Source of the DNA: Chondrilla cf. caribensis | Taxonomy: Eukaryota > Porifera > Demospongiae > Chondrillida > Chondrillidae | Reading direction: 5' to 3' | NCBI GenBank assembly: GCA_964020155.1 | Contig: OZ026558.1 | Location: forward strand, 2,538,163 to 2,602,162 | Length of the DNA stretch: 64,000 bases | Part shown: positions 23,228 to 32,171 of the stretch, in pieces | Position numbering within the stretch: the stretch's first letter is position 1 | Layout of the letters: the number at the start of each line of letters is the position of its first letter | Made by a program: the position numbers and the translations under genes | The notes under the pieces: generated by a model | The model's database searches: none | What the model was told of the DNA's origin: nothing | Seen by the model: the letters and a program-made list of their open reading frames with translations, nothing else

Positions 23228-23963
23228 TGGAGGTTTCATACGTGACCACCAAATCGCCAAATTTGAATCACAGCCAATATTTCTGGATATGCTGTATGTA
23301 CAGGGTATGACAGGATTGACAAGTGGTTTGAAAGGCTTGTCCAGTGTTACATCGTGATTGTCTGGTGGTTTGTTCTGTTGTACAATGGGGGTTGGTCTGT
23401 TGTGTAGCAGAAGGATTGGAAGTAGGGGATATATTTGATCAGCCATTTGCCAACCCAACCCACATTAGCAGGGTCATTTCAATGGTTCCTTTTAGCCATA
23501 GAATGTAGCTGTTGTATGTAATGCAATTCGATCTTTCCAACTTGAGGAAAATTGCCAAAAGGTGAATCTACATAAATTTCTGAAAGAGAACTCTAAATTG
23601 AGCTCTTTGTACTGAAGTTTATGTACCTTGTGTTCACTGTGCAGTCCTAAGGGAACTGCTGAGTCCATGTGCTTACCCACTGATCAATGGCTTAATGTAT
23701 GCAACATTTAATGTATGATTTTGTACAGTGGAACTCTACATTACTAACCACTACATTCTAAGACCTCTGTGGTGAGGAACTGTTATGTGTCCCAGTGTAG
23801 TGCTGTAGTGAATTGAATGAGCTCTGAGTTGAGGAGACCTCTGTAATCATGATAGCTCCACTGAATGGGATTATGTGTACAGTGGCTGTGTGCGGTCTGA
23901 GACTTCATATTGCAGTACATGCATTTACCTATATTGTACAGTATTGTGACAGTGGTTGGGTGT
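23228..23963. other. Non-coding stretch
   Basis: No supported gene. The left edge is where similarity to unit II (about 53260) ends. Confidence 0.4.
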
Positions 23964-24036
23964 GCAGAAATAGCTCAATTGGGAGAGCTTTAGACAGAAG
24001 ATCTAAAGGCCTCTGGTTCAATCCTGGGTTTCAGTA
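23964..24036 (+). tRNA. tRNA-Phe-like (anticodon GAA)
   Basis: A 73-nt tRNA shape can be laid out by eye: acceptor stem GCAGAAA/TTTCAGT, D arm GCTC-AATTGGGA-GAGC, anticodon arm TTAGA-CAGAAGA-TCTAA with GAA, variable loop AGGCC, T arm TCTGG-TTCAATC-CTGGG. Box A (TAGCTCAATTGG) and box B (GGTTCAATCC) are good, and a T-run follows at 24038. The acceptor stem has an A-A mismatch at 3:70 and a G-T at 1:72, and the T stem holds three G-T pairs, which points to a decaying gene or a tRNA-derived SINE head. Confidence 0.7.
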
Positions 24037-24415
24037 CTTTTTGTTCTTTTTTTATAACAATAAACAAAAATTCTTAATATTGCACAGTTTGCTACGATGT
24101 GTTCACTGACTCTTTGTCTGATATACTGTACAAATGAATGTGCACATGTACATGTTCACCTTCTACTTGTGCAGAGTACATTGGCAAATGTATTTTCTTC
24201 TTCTGTAGTAGTGTCTAGTCTGCTTGTGGAGACCTGTAGCAGGCAGGAAGCTTAGATGGAGATGAGAACTGGTACATTTGTAGATCCTCCACAAGACACT
24301 GGAACCACTGGCCCTCACCCTGCAGCTCAGGAACAAATGTGAGGCTGAAGAACATTGTGGATTGCATGCAATGGCTGTCTTATGTACCCCGTCACTCTTG
24401 TTTGCATGTTGTTAG

Positions 24416-24501
24416 GAGACCACTGGTGGTAGCCACCACTGTGGGGGAGGATGAGGAGACACCTCCCCCCTCAACACCACTGTTACACTTCTATCAAGGT
24501 G
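24416..24501 (+). CDS. Possible linker exon of decayed NLR
   Basis: Open segment RPLVVATTVGEDEETPPPST, then PLLHFYQ, between GTTGTTAG and AAG/GTGTGT. It is acidic and proline-rich like the other NLR linkers, and its end phase (1) fits the family. The entry phase does not fit well. Tentative. Confidence 0.25.
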
Positions 24502-24837
24502 TGTACAGTTTATGTTTATGCACTCACCTGTACACGTAGTTCAAATGCAGTTGTGTTTTGAACGTTGTTTTGGCACATTTGCTGTATGTAGTCTTACTGT
24601 ATTTACAGTGTAACAAATTAGCAGTTTCATTCAACTACATTATGATGTACTGTGGAAGCATTTTGATGTACACTCTACTGACAATGGTAATACAACTGTA
24701 CTTTACTTTTTGTGTATAGTGTATGTACATGTACTTGGGTACACATGCTTACATACATATGCAGGTTTGGGCAAACATGCATAGGTATGGTGCACACTGG
24801 GTTGTCCTAGTACATACAATACCTGTATACATGTCAA

Positions 24838-25156
24838 GACTCCTCCCCCACATCCCACCCCACACTACCTACACCTCCACTCACTCTCCCCACACTACCT
24901 TTCAGCCTCCACACTCGATACCCAGTGCACCTCACAACCTCATACCATCTCCATCAGCACAGACACTTATCAATACGTCCACATCTAAGTCTGACATCAA
25001 TCCACCTCAATCACAGGAGCACACCGCTGTATCCCAGCATGGCTACCCCTACACTGTGCTGATGTCAGACTCCCTGTCCCTCACTTCCAGTATAACGATG
25101 CCTGTGCTCCAAGACAGTGGATTATTCGGTCCTTCAGACATTCACAATCAAAAAGG
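24838..25156 (+). CDS. Pro/Ser/Thr-rich linker exon of decayed NLR
   Basis: About 106 open codons rich in Pro, His, Ser and Thr (for example HSPHTTFQPPHSIPSAPHN and SLTSSITMPVLQDSGLFG), ending in phase 1 at CAATCAAAAAG/GTGTGT. That phase matches the next linker exon at 25783. A disordered linker before the C-terminal death-fold domain is likely; NLR-A has the shorter exon at 37400-37483 in this place. The acceptor (GTCAAG) is weak. Confidence 0.4.
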
Positions 25157-25577
25157 TGTGTACTTACTGTACATGTACATTTGTATGTACATATCTTAAT
25201 AACTGTTGTTGCTGTTACATGCAAATGAATGTTGTCAACAAATGAACTCTTGAGTAAATACACTCACATACTCCATACACATACATACTGCTGGTTCCTA
25301 TGAATCATGCTATTCTGTAGTATGTACTTAGGAACACATACAAAACTGTTTGAGTACTTTGTGAATTCACTCAATATGTACTCAAGGTGGTATCATTGAT
25401 GTGTCTTGACATCAACCATGGACCATGATATGCACTTATGTGCATGGGTACATACGTACATGTGTGTGTGTGTGTAGCTGAATTGATCCTATATATAGTT
25501 GGACACACAGTGAATATGCAATAACATATGTATGTACGCACATGTCTGTGTGTTGTCATATTTCAGTATGTGTATGC

Positions 25578-25782
25578 AGATATGTCACTACATGTACTGT
25601 TCTACATACTCACTACATGTACATTTCTACATACTCTCTACATGTACTTGTCTACATACACACTACATGTACTTGTCTACATACTCACTACATGTACTTG
25701 TCTACATACTCACTACATGTACTTGTCTACATACTCACTACATGTACTTGTCTACATACTCACTACATGTACTTGTCTACAG
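25578..25782 (+). repeat. 25-bp minisatellite ending in a splice acceptor (8 units)
   Basis: Tandem CTACATACTCACTACATGTA plus CTTGT units. The last unit ends CTACAG instead of CTACAT and provides the acceptor of the exon at 25783. The NLR-A counterpart (about 37790-38615) has about 11-12 units, and copy 1 (before 1655) has one. Confidence 0.93.
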
Positions 25783-25836
25783 GTGTTCAAAGTTCTTGTG
25801 TGAATGTACCCATCAAAGACCAGTTGACCGTCTATG
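25783..25836 (+). CDS. NLR linker exon before death-fold domain (copy 2)
   Basis: A 54-bp phase 1-1 exon with donor TATG/GTGAGT, encoding VQSSCVNVPIKDQLTVY. It links the Pro-rich exon at 24838 to the death-fold exon at 25910. Confidence 0.5.
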
Positions 25837-25909
25837 GTGAGTTAATGATATTCACGATGACGCTATATTGTCTCCTCATGTTCTCTTCACATCCTCTTCA
25901 TTCCAACAG

Positions 25910-26192
25910 ATCAGACTCCATCAGATATTGGATTGCTAGCTGTTTGGGAGGAGGGTCCAAAGTGGGAACTCCCCATCAACCTTGGTGTCTCTATCACAGA
26001 CATTGGTTCACTTCGGCAAGAGGGAAAGGATGGAATAGAGGCTTTACGTATTTGGTGGAGTGGGAGGTGTAAGGGCTTTCCCCATCCTTGACCTCCCTAC
26101 TCAATGCTGTGGAACGTGTTGAAGGTCCCCAAGTTAGACAGAAGTTGTCGGCTAATGTGGGTGTTGACAAGACCTGGACACAGTGTAAGTGA
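25910..26192 (+). pseudogene. Death-fold domain exon, copy 2 (frameshifted)
   Basis: Phase-1 entry after TTCCAACAG gives DQTPSDIGLLAVWEEG, WELPINLGVSITDIGSL and EALRIWWSGRCKGFP, a good death-like domain. One C is missing in the run at about 26080-26083 compared with 41919-42205. The frame therefore ends at a TGA within four codons, and the last two helices (LTSLLNAVERVEGPQV; VGVDKTWTQCK) lie in another frame. It is the tail of the decayed NLR copy of unit I (21811-26192). If the shortened product were made it would lack part of the fold. Confidence 0.6.
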
Positions 26193-26546
26193 AGTCAATG
26201 TAATATGTAGTCCTTATCCACTTTGTTGCTGTTGAGTGAGTGGGTGTACTTCACTATCCTTGTCCATCTATGTGCGGTGTACATCTATGTGTGGTGTTCA
26301 TTTATGTGTGGTGTTCATCTATGTGTGGTGTTTATCTATGTGCAGTGTACATCTATGTGCAGTGTAGCAACAGTCTGAAGGTGTGACCTGTTCACTGTTG
26401 CACAACTGACACCTACCAATTGTTTAGATAACACCATAATGAATCTCATTTGTGAACTGTGAATATCATTACACTAGGGTTACATTCCATGTTTGGGTGA
26501 AGCAGAAGTTGCATTTACACAGGAGATCCTAAGCTGACTGAAGGCT

Positions 26547-26569
26547 TGTACTCCCTGTGTGTGTGTGTG

Positions 26570-26652
<83 letters not shown>

Positions 26653-26709
26653 GTGTGTGTGTGCGTGTGTGTGCGTGCGTGCATGCGTGTATGCATCTTG
26701 TAGAGGCAC

Positions 26710-26794
<85 letters not shown>

Positions 26795-26795
26795 A
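26547..26795 (+). repeat. Compound (GT)n microsatellite
   Basis: Two long GT tracts separated by GCGTGCGTGCATGCGTGTAT and a short unique spacer. It marks the right breakpoint of the segment missing from unit II, where (GT)n at 48542-48774 joins the flanks of 20323 and 26795. Confidence 0.95.
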
Positions 26796-27129
26796 TGTGT
26801 GTTTGTATATTTGATGATGATCCTGTGTTCTCCTTTAGAACCTGAGGTGGTGCAATCACTATACTTTGGTGTGCTGTTACTGAGAAGAATCTGTCATTTC
26901 ATCTTCATTAGAATGTACCTTTAAAAACCATCCCATGGATCAAGTAAAGGTGATCTTTGTAGAGGTGGTCTTTATGTGGAAGTGCTTCAGTTTAGTTGAC
27001 ACACTGGAGAACTCATCAACATTGTATTCACTTATATTAGGACAGGTGAAGTCTTTAACACTGATTCTAATGAATAAAATGGTACCATCAACACATAAAA
27101 TTAATACTGTAGCGTGTGATACACGATCG

Positions 27130-27242
27130 AATCTACGTTTTGTATTCGACCCATTTTCCAACTTCAAATTTGGAGTTGGTCTCAGAAGTGGTCTCCCTGC
27201 TACGTACGTACTCGTCCCTCGATAGCTGTTCACGGTCTGCTA
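27130..27242 (+). promoter_or_regulatory. Conserved block upstream of NLR first exon
   Basis: Sequence before the start codon that is shared with 21811 and 49255 and partly repeated before 27579. It includes an imperfect inverted repeat, CCAACTTCAAATTTGGAGTT followed by GG, and the block CTGTTCACGGTCTGCTAATGG running into the ATG. Its conservation among paralogues is only what shared duplication predicts. A core-promoter or 5' UTR role is inferred from position. Confidence 0.35.
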
Positions 27243-27300
27243 ATGGCTTCTAGTTCTTCCAATCGTTCTGAGGATAGGGACCTCTCCTCCAATACCCAAG
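27243..27300 (+). CDS. NLR-A first exon (MASSSSNRSEDR...)
   Basis: Starts at ATG in TGCTAATGGCT, directly after an in-frame stop, with no acceptor nearby, so it is a true first exon. Encodes MASSSSNRSEDRDLSSNTQ and ends in phase 1 at CAAG/GTAAGA. Three other copies lie at 27579, 49352 and (decayed) 21900. Confidence 0.65.
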
Positions 27301-27578
27301 GTAAGAAACATTATCTACGAAATGCAACCTAAACCAACTATTATATACTAACAATTAGCTATACGGCGGAAAGTACGTGAGGTTCTTTACTATCCATGAA
27401 GAAGACGCCTGTTAGATATCGTTCTTGCTCCCGATATCGGAGAGAAAATCCTCTATAAAACTGAAATCGCTAGTCTCCGCCATACATTTTTGCCATGCGG
27501 AAGTTGATTGGGCCGAGTAGTGAAAATCTGTACGTACACGTACGTACCTGCCCCTCGATAGCTGTTCACGGTCTGCTA

Positions 27579-27636
27579 ATGGCTTCTAGTTCTTGCAATC
27601 GTTCTGAGGATAGAGAACTCTCCTCCAATACCCAAG
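27579..27636 (+). CDS. Duplicate NLR-A first exon
   Basis: The promoter-plus-exon block is tandemly repeated with a period of about 336 bp (27205-27540 and 27541-27880). The second copy encodes MASSSCNRSEDRELSSNTQ with the same donor. Either copy could splice to 28670, giving alternative first exons. Confidence 0.6.
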
Positions 27637-28669
27637 GTAAGACACATTGTCTACGAAATGCAACCTAAACCTAGTATACTAACAATTATACGGCGGAAAG
27701 TACTTTTCTCAGGGGCGTGAGGATCTTTACTATCGATGAGGAATTATTAGATATCGCTCTTGCTCCCGATATCAAGGGAGAGAAAATCGTCGATAAAGCC
27801 AAAATCGCTATTCTCTGCCATACATTTTTGCCATGCGGCAGTTAATTAGCCCCAGAATAAACAAGCTTACCTAACCTGTAATTAGGCCGAGTAGTGACGT
27901 CACCTGCAGTTGCTCTACACCTTTCAAATAAATAGCTAAACGTTCCATATTTGTACTCGATCTCCTAAAGGTTGACGCCTTGAAGTCTCTTTATAATGCA
28001 TGATCATGAGTTGAGATGTCACGTGGACCCCGTGGAAGACCAGCTGACTGTTGGAGGGGCATTTCCTGTTGAAAATAAAGATCAATTTTATCTACCTATT
28101 AGCTCTATAGCCAACCACAGCCCACATTGATGATAGTCTACTGGTCCTCTGTCACACCCTGCCTACCTGGAGAGTAGGTCATACGATATGAGTCACCATA
28201 CATGATTGTGGTTGGATTTGGATTGTAGTCACTAGAGCTAAAATCTTGTGGGGCTGCCGTGGTCAAATTACTTGGGTATCTCTTTCAAGTTTATTAGAAT
28301 CTTCTCGGAAGATATAATGTTGGGCAGAGCCATTGCTCTCTAGCTCAATTTCTAATGTACATTGATTCAAAATGGACCATGTTTTTTGCACAATGCAATT
28401 TAATTCATACTACAGGTATTTCACATGGCGGATTTCCGGGAGGAATTATCCCTCGATGCTACCATTTTGTCATCAGAAATTGTGGTGAATGGTGGTATTG
28501 CCAGGTGGTGGATTAGATGTATATTAAACGTGTACATTTTAATTCATTTTTTGAAACTAGGGCGGATTAGTGGGTTTGGCGGATTATAGGGGGGCAGATT
28601 AGCAATGTTTCACTGTATCTCCATACATGTGCCAAGTTATTGTGTGTCACTGTGTGTTCCTACCACTAG

Positions 28670-28725
28670 AATCCCCCCACCCTCCTGAACCACCTGTTGA
28701 CAGATCACAAGGTAGTGGTGAGAAT
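28670..28725 (+). CDS. NLR-A exon 2 (proline-rich)
   Basis: Between CTACCACTAG and AAT/GTAAGT; enters in phase 1 and leaves in phase 0, as required by the NACHT exon. Encodes ESPHPPEPPVDRSQGSGEN, identical in NLR-B (53999-54054). An earlier GT (CAAG/GTAGTG) would leave the wrong phase. Confidence 0.65.
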
Positions 28726-29052
28726 GTAAGTGTTTATATGGAGTAGTGTGTGCATCCCTCCACATTTGTAGTTGAGTTGACATCAAAGCACATGAGTAAA
28801 AATATGAGTATAAAAGTATTACTGGTTGACATACTCCCAGTACACACATGTATGCATGTACACATTACTGATGTAGATAAACCTCATTAGATTCACAGTA
28901 ATTCTCATACTCTGTCATCACTGGGCTGGAAGCGAGGCTAGTAATTGTGACAATCGGTCGTCTCACATTTGTATACTACAACCAATTGGTGACATCTCGA
29001 TTGTGCATTTGTCACAAGGACTCCTCATGACTCTGGCATCTAGATTTCACAG

Positions 29053-29253
29053 CTTGGTCGTTGGCGACAGTGGACAATGGACAATAGCAGGAAGGACAAT
29101 GCATTGAACCCATACACCTGGTTTCTATCATCTGCAGTCATTCTCTGTGGTACTCAGACCCAACTGGTTGATATAATCTTGTCTGCTTTGTTCATACCTG
29201 GCTACTTGAGTATGTGCATATTAGCGAAAAACAATTGTCAAAAGAATGCCTAA
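29053..29253 (+). CDS. Possible alternative terminal exon (unit I)
   Basis: After AGATTTCACAG, a 66-codon frame compatible with phase 0 from exon 28670-28725 runs to TAA, reading LGRWRQWTMDNSRKDNALNP, then a hydrophobic part ending LVDIILSALFIPGYL. Unit II keeps the acceptor and an open frame (54413-54625). Substitutions between the two look neutral (about twice as many replacement as silent), so it may be chance. Confidence 0.2.
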   Translation, partial: LGRWRQWTMDNSRKDNALNPYTWFLSSAVILCGTQTQLVDIILSALFIPGYLSMCILAKNNCQKNA

Positions 29254-30193
29254 ATCACTGATGTGATAGAATCAAGAATATCATATACATTTGTATATTT
29301 GCTATTATTTCTAATTTGAAATCATGGCATGTATGGCTTGTGTCCATAGCAGATGTCGGAGGAGCCAACTTGACATGTGGATCTCACTTCAATTGTCCCT
29401 ATCAGTTTTCTGTATCGATGTATTCCACTGATAGTCTGTTTACTGATACGTGTATTAGTTGACGTTGATGATGAGCGACTAGTGTAGGCATGGGGGAGTG
29501 AATCCAGACCAATAATCAAGTTCAATTTGATATTCAACTATATTCTATACACACATACATGTCCTGTTGTGCCACTGAGGGTATGACGTGGTGACATTGA
29601 TCGATGTGTTGTTTCTGGACAAGCAGCCAATTTTATCAGGAGACGACAGAGGATTCCAAGATCCATTCATTGCAACACAGAGATCCGTTTAGCTGCAGCA
29701 GAGTGTGTGTGAAGGAGCACATAGAGAATGAGCTGATGATGTAATAGTTAATGTGCGACCATTGGGTGACATTGAGAGGTCAAACATTAGACAGTGAATG
29801 TTGCAAAATGTACATAAACAACACACGTAAGGGATTATCGTTTGTAATAAATCCAATTACTCACAAGTGTAGATCAACTATAATTATTAAGGAATTTGCA
29901 AGTGTGTAGATAGCTTCTGACTGTAATGGTTTTACATTGCAATCAAGTGGTTTAAACACTATGGAAAACTGTGATTCCAAATAGTTTGTGCCTGTCAATC
30001 CAACTTTCATTTTACAGTGATAGTTCAAAAGCTTGTAATGAGCTTTCTTTGTTGATACAATCATCAAATTCGCTGCTCGCTAATCACTGTTGTACTTACC
30101 ACTCACCAATGTATAGTGACATCATGCAATGACGTAGTTGTATGAACTACATACGCTACTCCTAGGTCTATAATTATGTCTCATCACCTACAG
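29254..30193. other. Intron before the NACHT exon
   Basis: AT-rich intronic sequence matching 54640-55770 of unit II. No other feature is seen. Confidence 0.5.
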
Positions 30194-31907
30194 GTGTATG
30201 GTCGTTGGTATGAAAAATTGAATCGATTCTACAATCGCCTGCCGACGGTATACACTGAGGATACCTCAACACCGAATGTAGAATTCAATCATTTAGCCAC
30301 AGCAGAGCGCCGTCGTTATGGAGCCAAGAGGGGTAAAGATATCACCGAGTTTCTGGATGCCACCATCCACGGCATAGACGGGTACTACGAAAAGGCAGAG
30401 AAGGTGGAATACAAGGACATTCTCAACTGCGACAAAGTCACTTCAGGAAAGCGTGTGGTCATCAGCGGTGCACCTGGGTGTGACAAGACAACCCTCTCGC
30501 GTAAACTATGCCAAGACCTGTACTCCCAAGCTCTCCCCAACCAGTATCGTCTGGTGCTACTGGTAGAGCTCCGCAAGCTAAAGGTGTTGCTCAGAGATGC
30601 CAAGGGAGATATCGATCTCCATTTCTTATTGAGAACCTCAGGTATTTCCAACATCCCCCAATTGTGTGAGATAATGGAGGGAAGTGATGGGGAAGGTGTC
30701 GCCCTCATTCTGGATGGCTTTGATGAGGTTGCTGATCATCTTGGGAAATCCCCTTTCTTAAGTGATCTCCTATCGGTCGAAGAGCACTTCCTCAGTGAAT
30801 GTGATGTGTTTGTCACCACTCGACCTTCCCGATGTCCAGATCTCCTGTCTTTGATGAAGCGACCCCATCGTCATGTTGAAATTCTTGGATTCACCAACAC
30901 AGACATCGACCAGTACATCCAGCACTATTTCCAAGAAGCATATTGAGCCGATAAGAAAGAAGGGGAGCGTCGATCACAGGAGGTCATTCAAAGGCTAAAC
31001 AGTCTTTCTGTAGTTCGTGGGATGTGCCGTATTCCCATGGTTTTGAAAATAGTCTGCAAAGTCCAGGATTACCTCGGGAGTACCCCTCTTCCCGAGACAG
31101 TAAGCGGCATTTTCTCAGCATACATCTGTCACCAGTTGGTGGAATACCTGGTATGGGCATCTCAGCTCACTGGTGCTCCAATCGAGGATGTACTGAATGT
31201 CCCAATTGATCTATTTCCCGGATTCTATGCCCTCTGCGAGGTAGCATACAACTGCTGCAGCGACAAGAATGGTCAGCGTCTGATTCTCACTGAGGACGAC
31301 TTGAAAGATGTGAAGGATCATTTGGACAAGCGAGGCAGCATCTACAACCTCCTGTTCTCTGAGCGTGTGGACAAGACTGCCCCATCAGCAGGACATCTCT
31401 ATCAGTTCAACCACAAAACGGTACAGGAAACATTAGCTGCCATCCACATTGCAAAACAGAGCGTGGCCGATCAGCAGAGAATTTGGAAATGTGAGTTTGG
31501 ACGTCCAGAAATGGCCGAGGTCTGGAAGACCTACTGTGGAATCACCAGACTAAAATGGGTAGACTTGATTGGTCTCAGTCTGTCAAGTTTATCACAGCAT
31601 GCCCGAGATGCTGGTGTTCCTTCTGATGTCGATGATGAGGTTGTGATGACCTCACTCTTTGAAGCCGACAACCCATCAGTATCTGCTAGTGTTCTTCCAG
31701 CACTATTGAAGAACTCCATTAGATTTGAACTGAGGTCCCCTTATGATCTACACGTCATCCAGTCTGCAGTCCGGAACCACCCCTCACTTGAAACACTATC
31801 ACTGTGGGGTGATGAGATGCATCCACTCGGAGTGGACAACCTGGCCAGCACTGTGTTTGTGCACAAGAATCTGAAAAAGTTGGAATTGTCTGATTTCCAC
31901 CCAAATG
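30194..31907 (+). pseudogene. NLR-A NACHT exon with premature TGA
   Basis: Single large exon between CACCTACAG and AAATG/GTAGGT. NACHT landmarks are GAPGCDKTTLSRKLCQDLYS (Walker A with Asp for the second Gly), ALILDGFDEVAD (Walker B and extended acidic box) and CDVFVTTRPSRCP (sensor-1-like). A TGA replaces CGA at 30944-30946 in QEAY/ADKKEGE. About 40 residues after LRDAKGDID differ from NLR-B and are shorter, which suggests a local deletion or recombination. From about 30955 to 31671 the sequence is almost identical to NLR-B. Confidence 0.85.
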
Positions 31908-32171
31908 GTAGGTGGTGTGTGGTTTACTACTGTATTGTATGTCTGTAATCTTGAGTCTGGTATTGCATGATATGAACTTGTACAAGTTGTGCACAAGACT
32001 ACATTTCATTGTAGCTACAGTGGAACCTGCTATTTGGAAAATTGGATTGGAGAATATTGAGACTGACTTGTTAACTTTCCTATATTTTCACATGTCAATG
32101 CGCTGTTCCACAATCTGTTGTAGTGGACTGTGTATAGCAAGTGATATTATTCCTAATTTTGTGTTTGACAG

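Noticed and set aside
25528..25840. Frames rich in Tyr, Leu, Ser, Thr, Cys and His over the 25-bp array
   Set aside because: Open in three frames because the 25-bp unit has no stop codon. They are not conserved as protein, and the array is intronic by its acceptor.
30385..30708. Minus-strand frame opposite the NACHT exon (also 56645-57001)
   Set aside because: Shadow of the coding strand; the plus frame has full NACHT motifs and splice borders.
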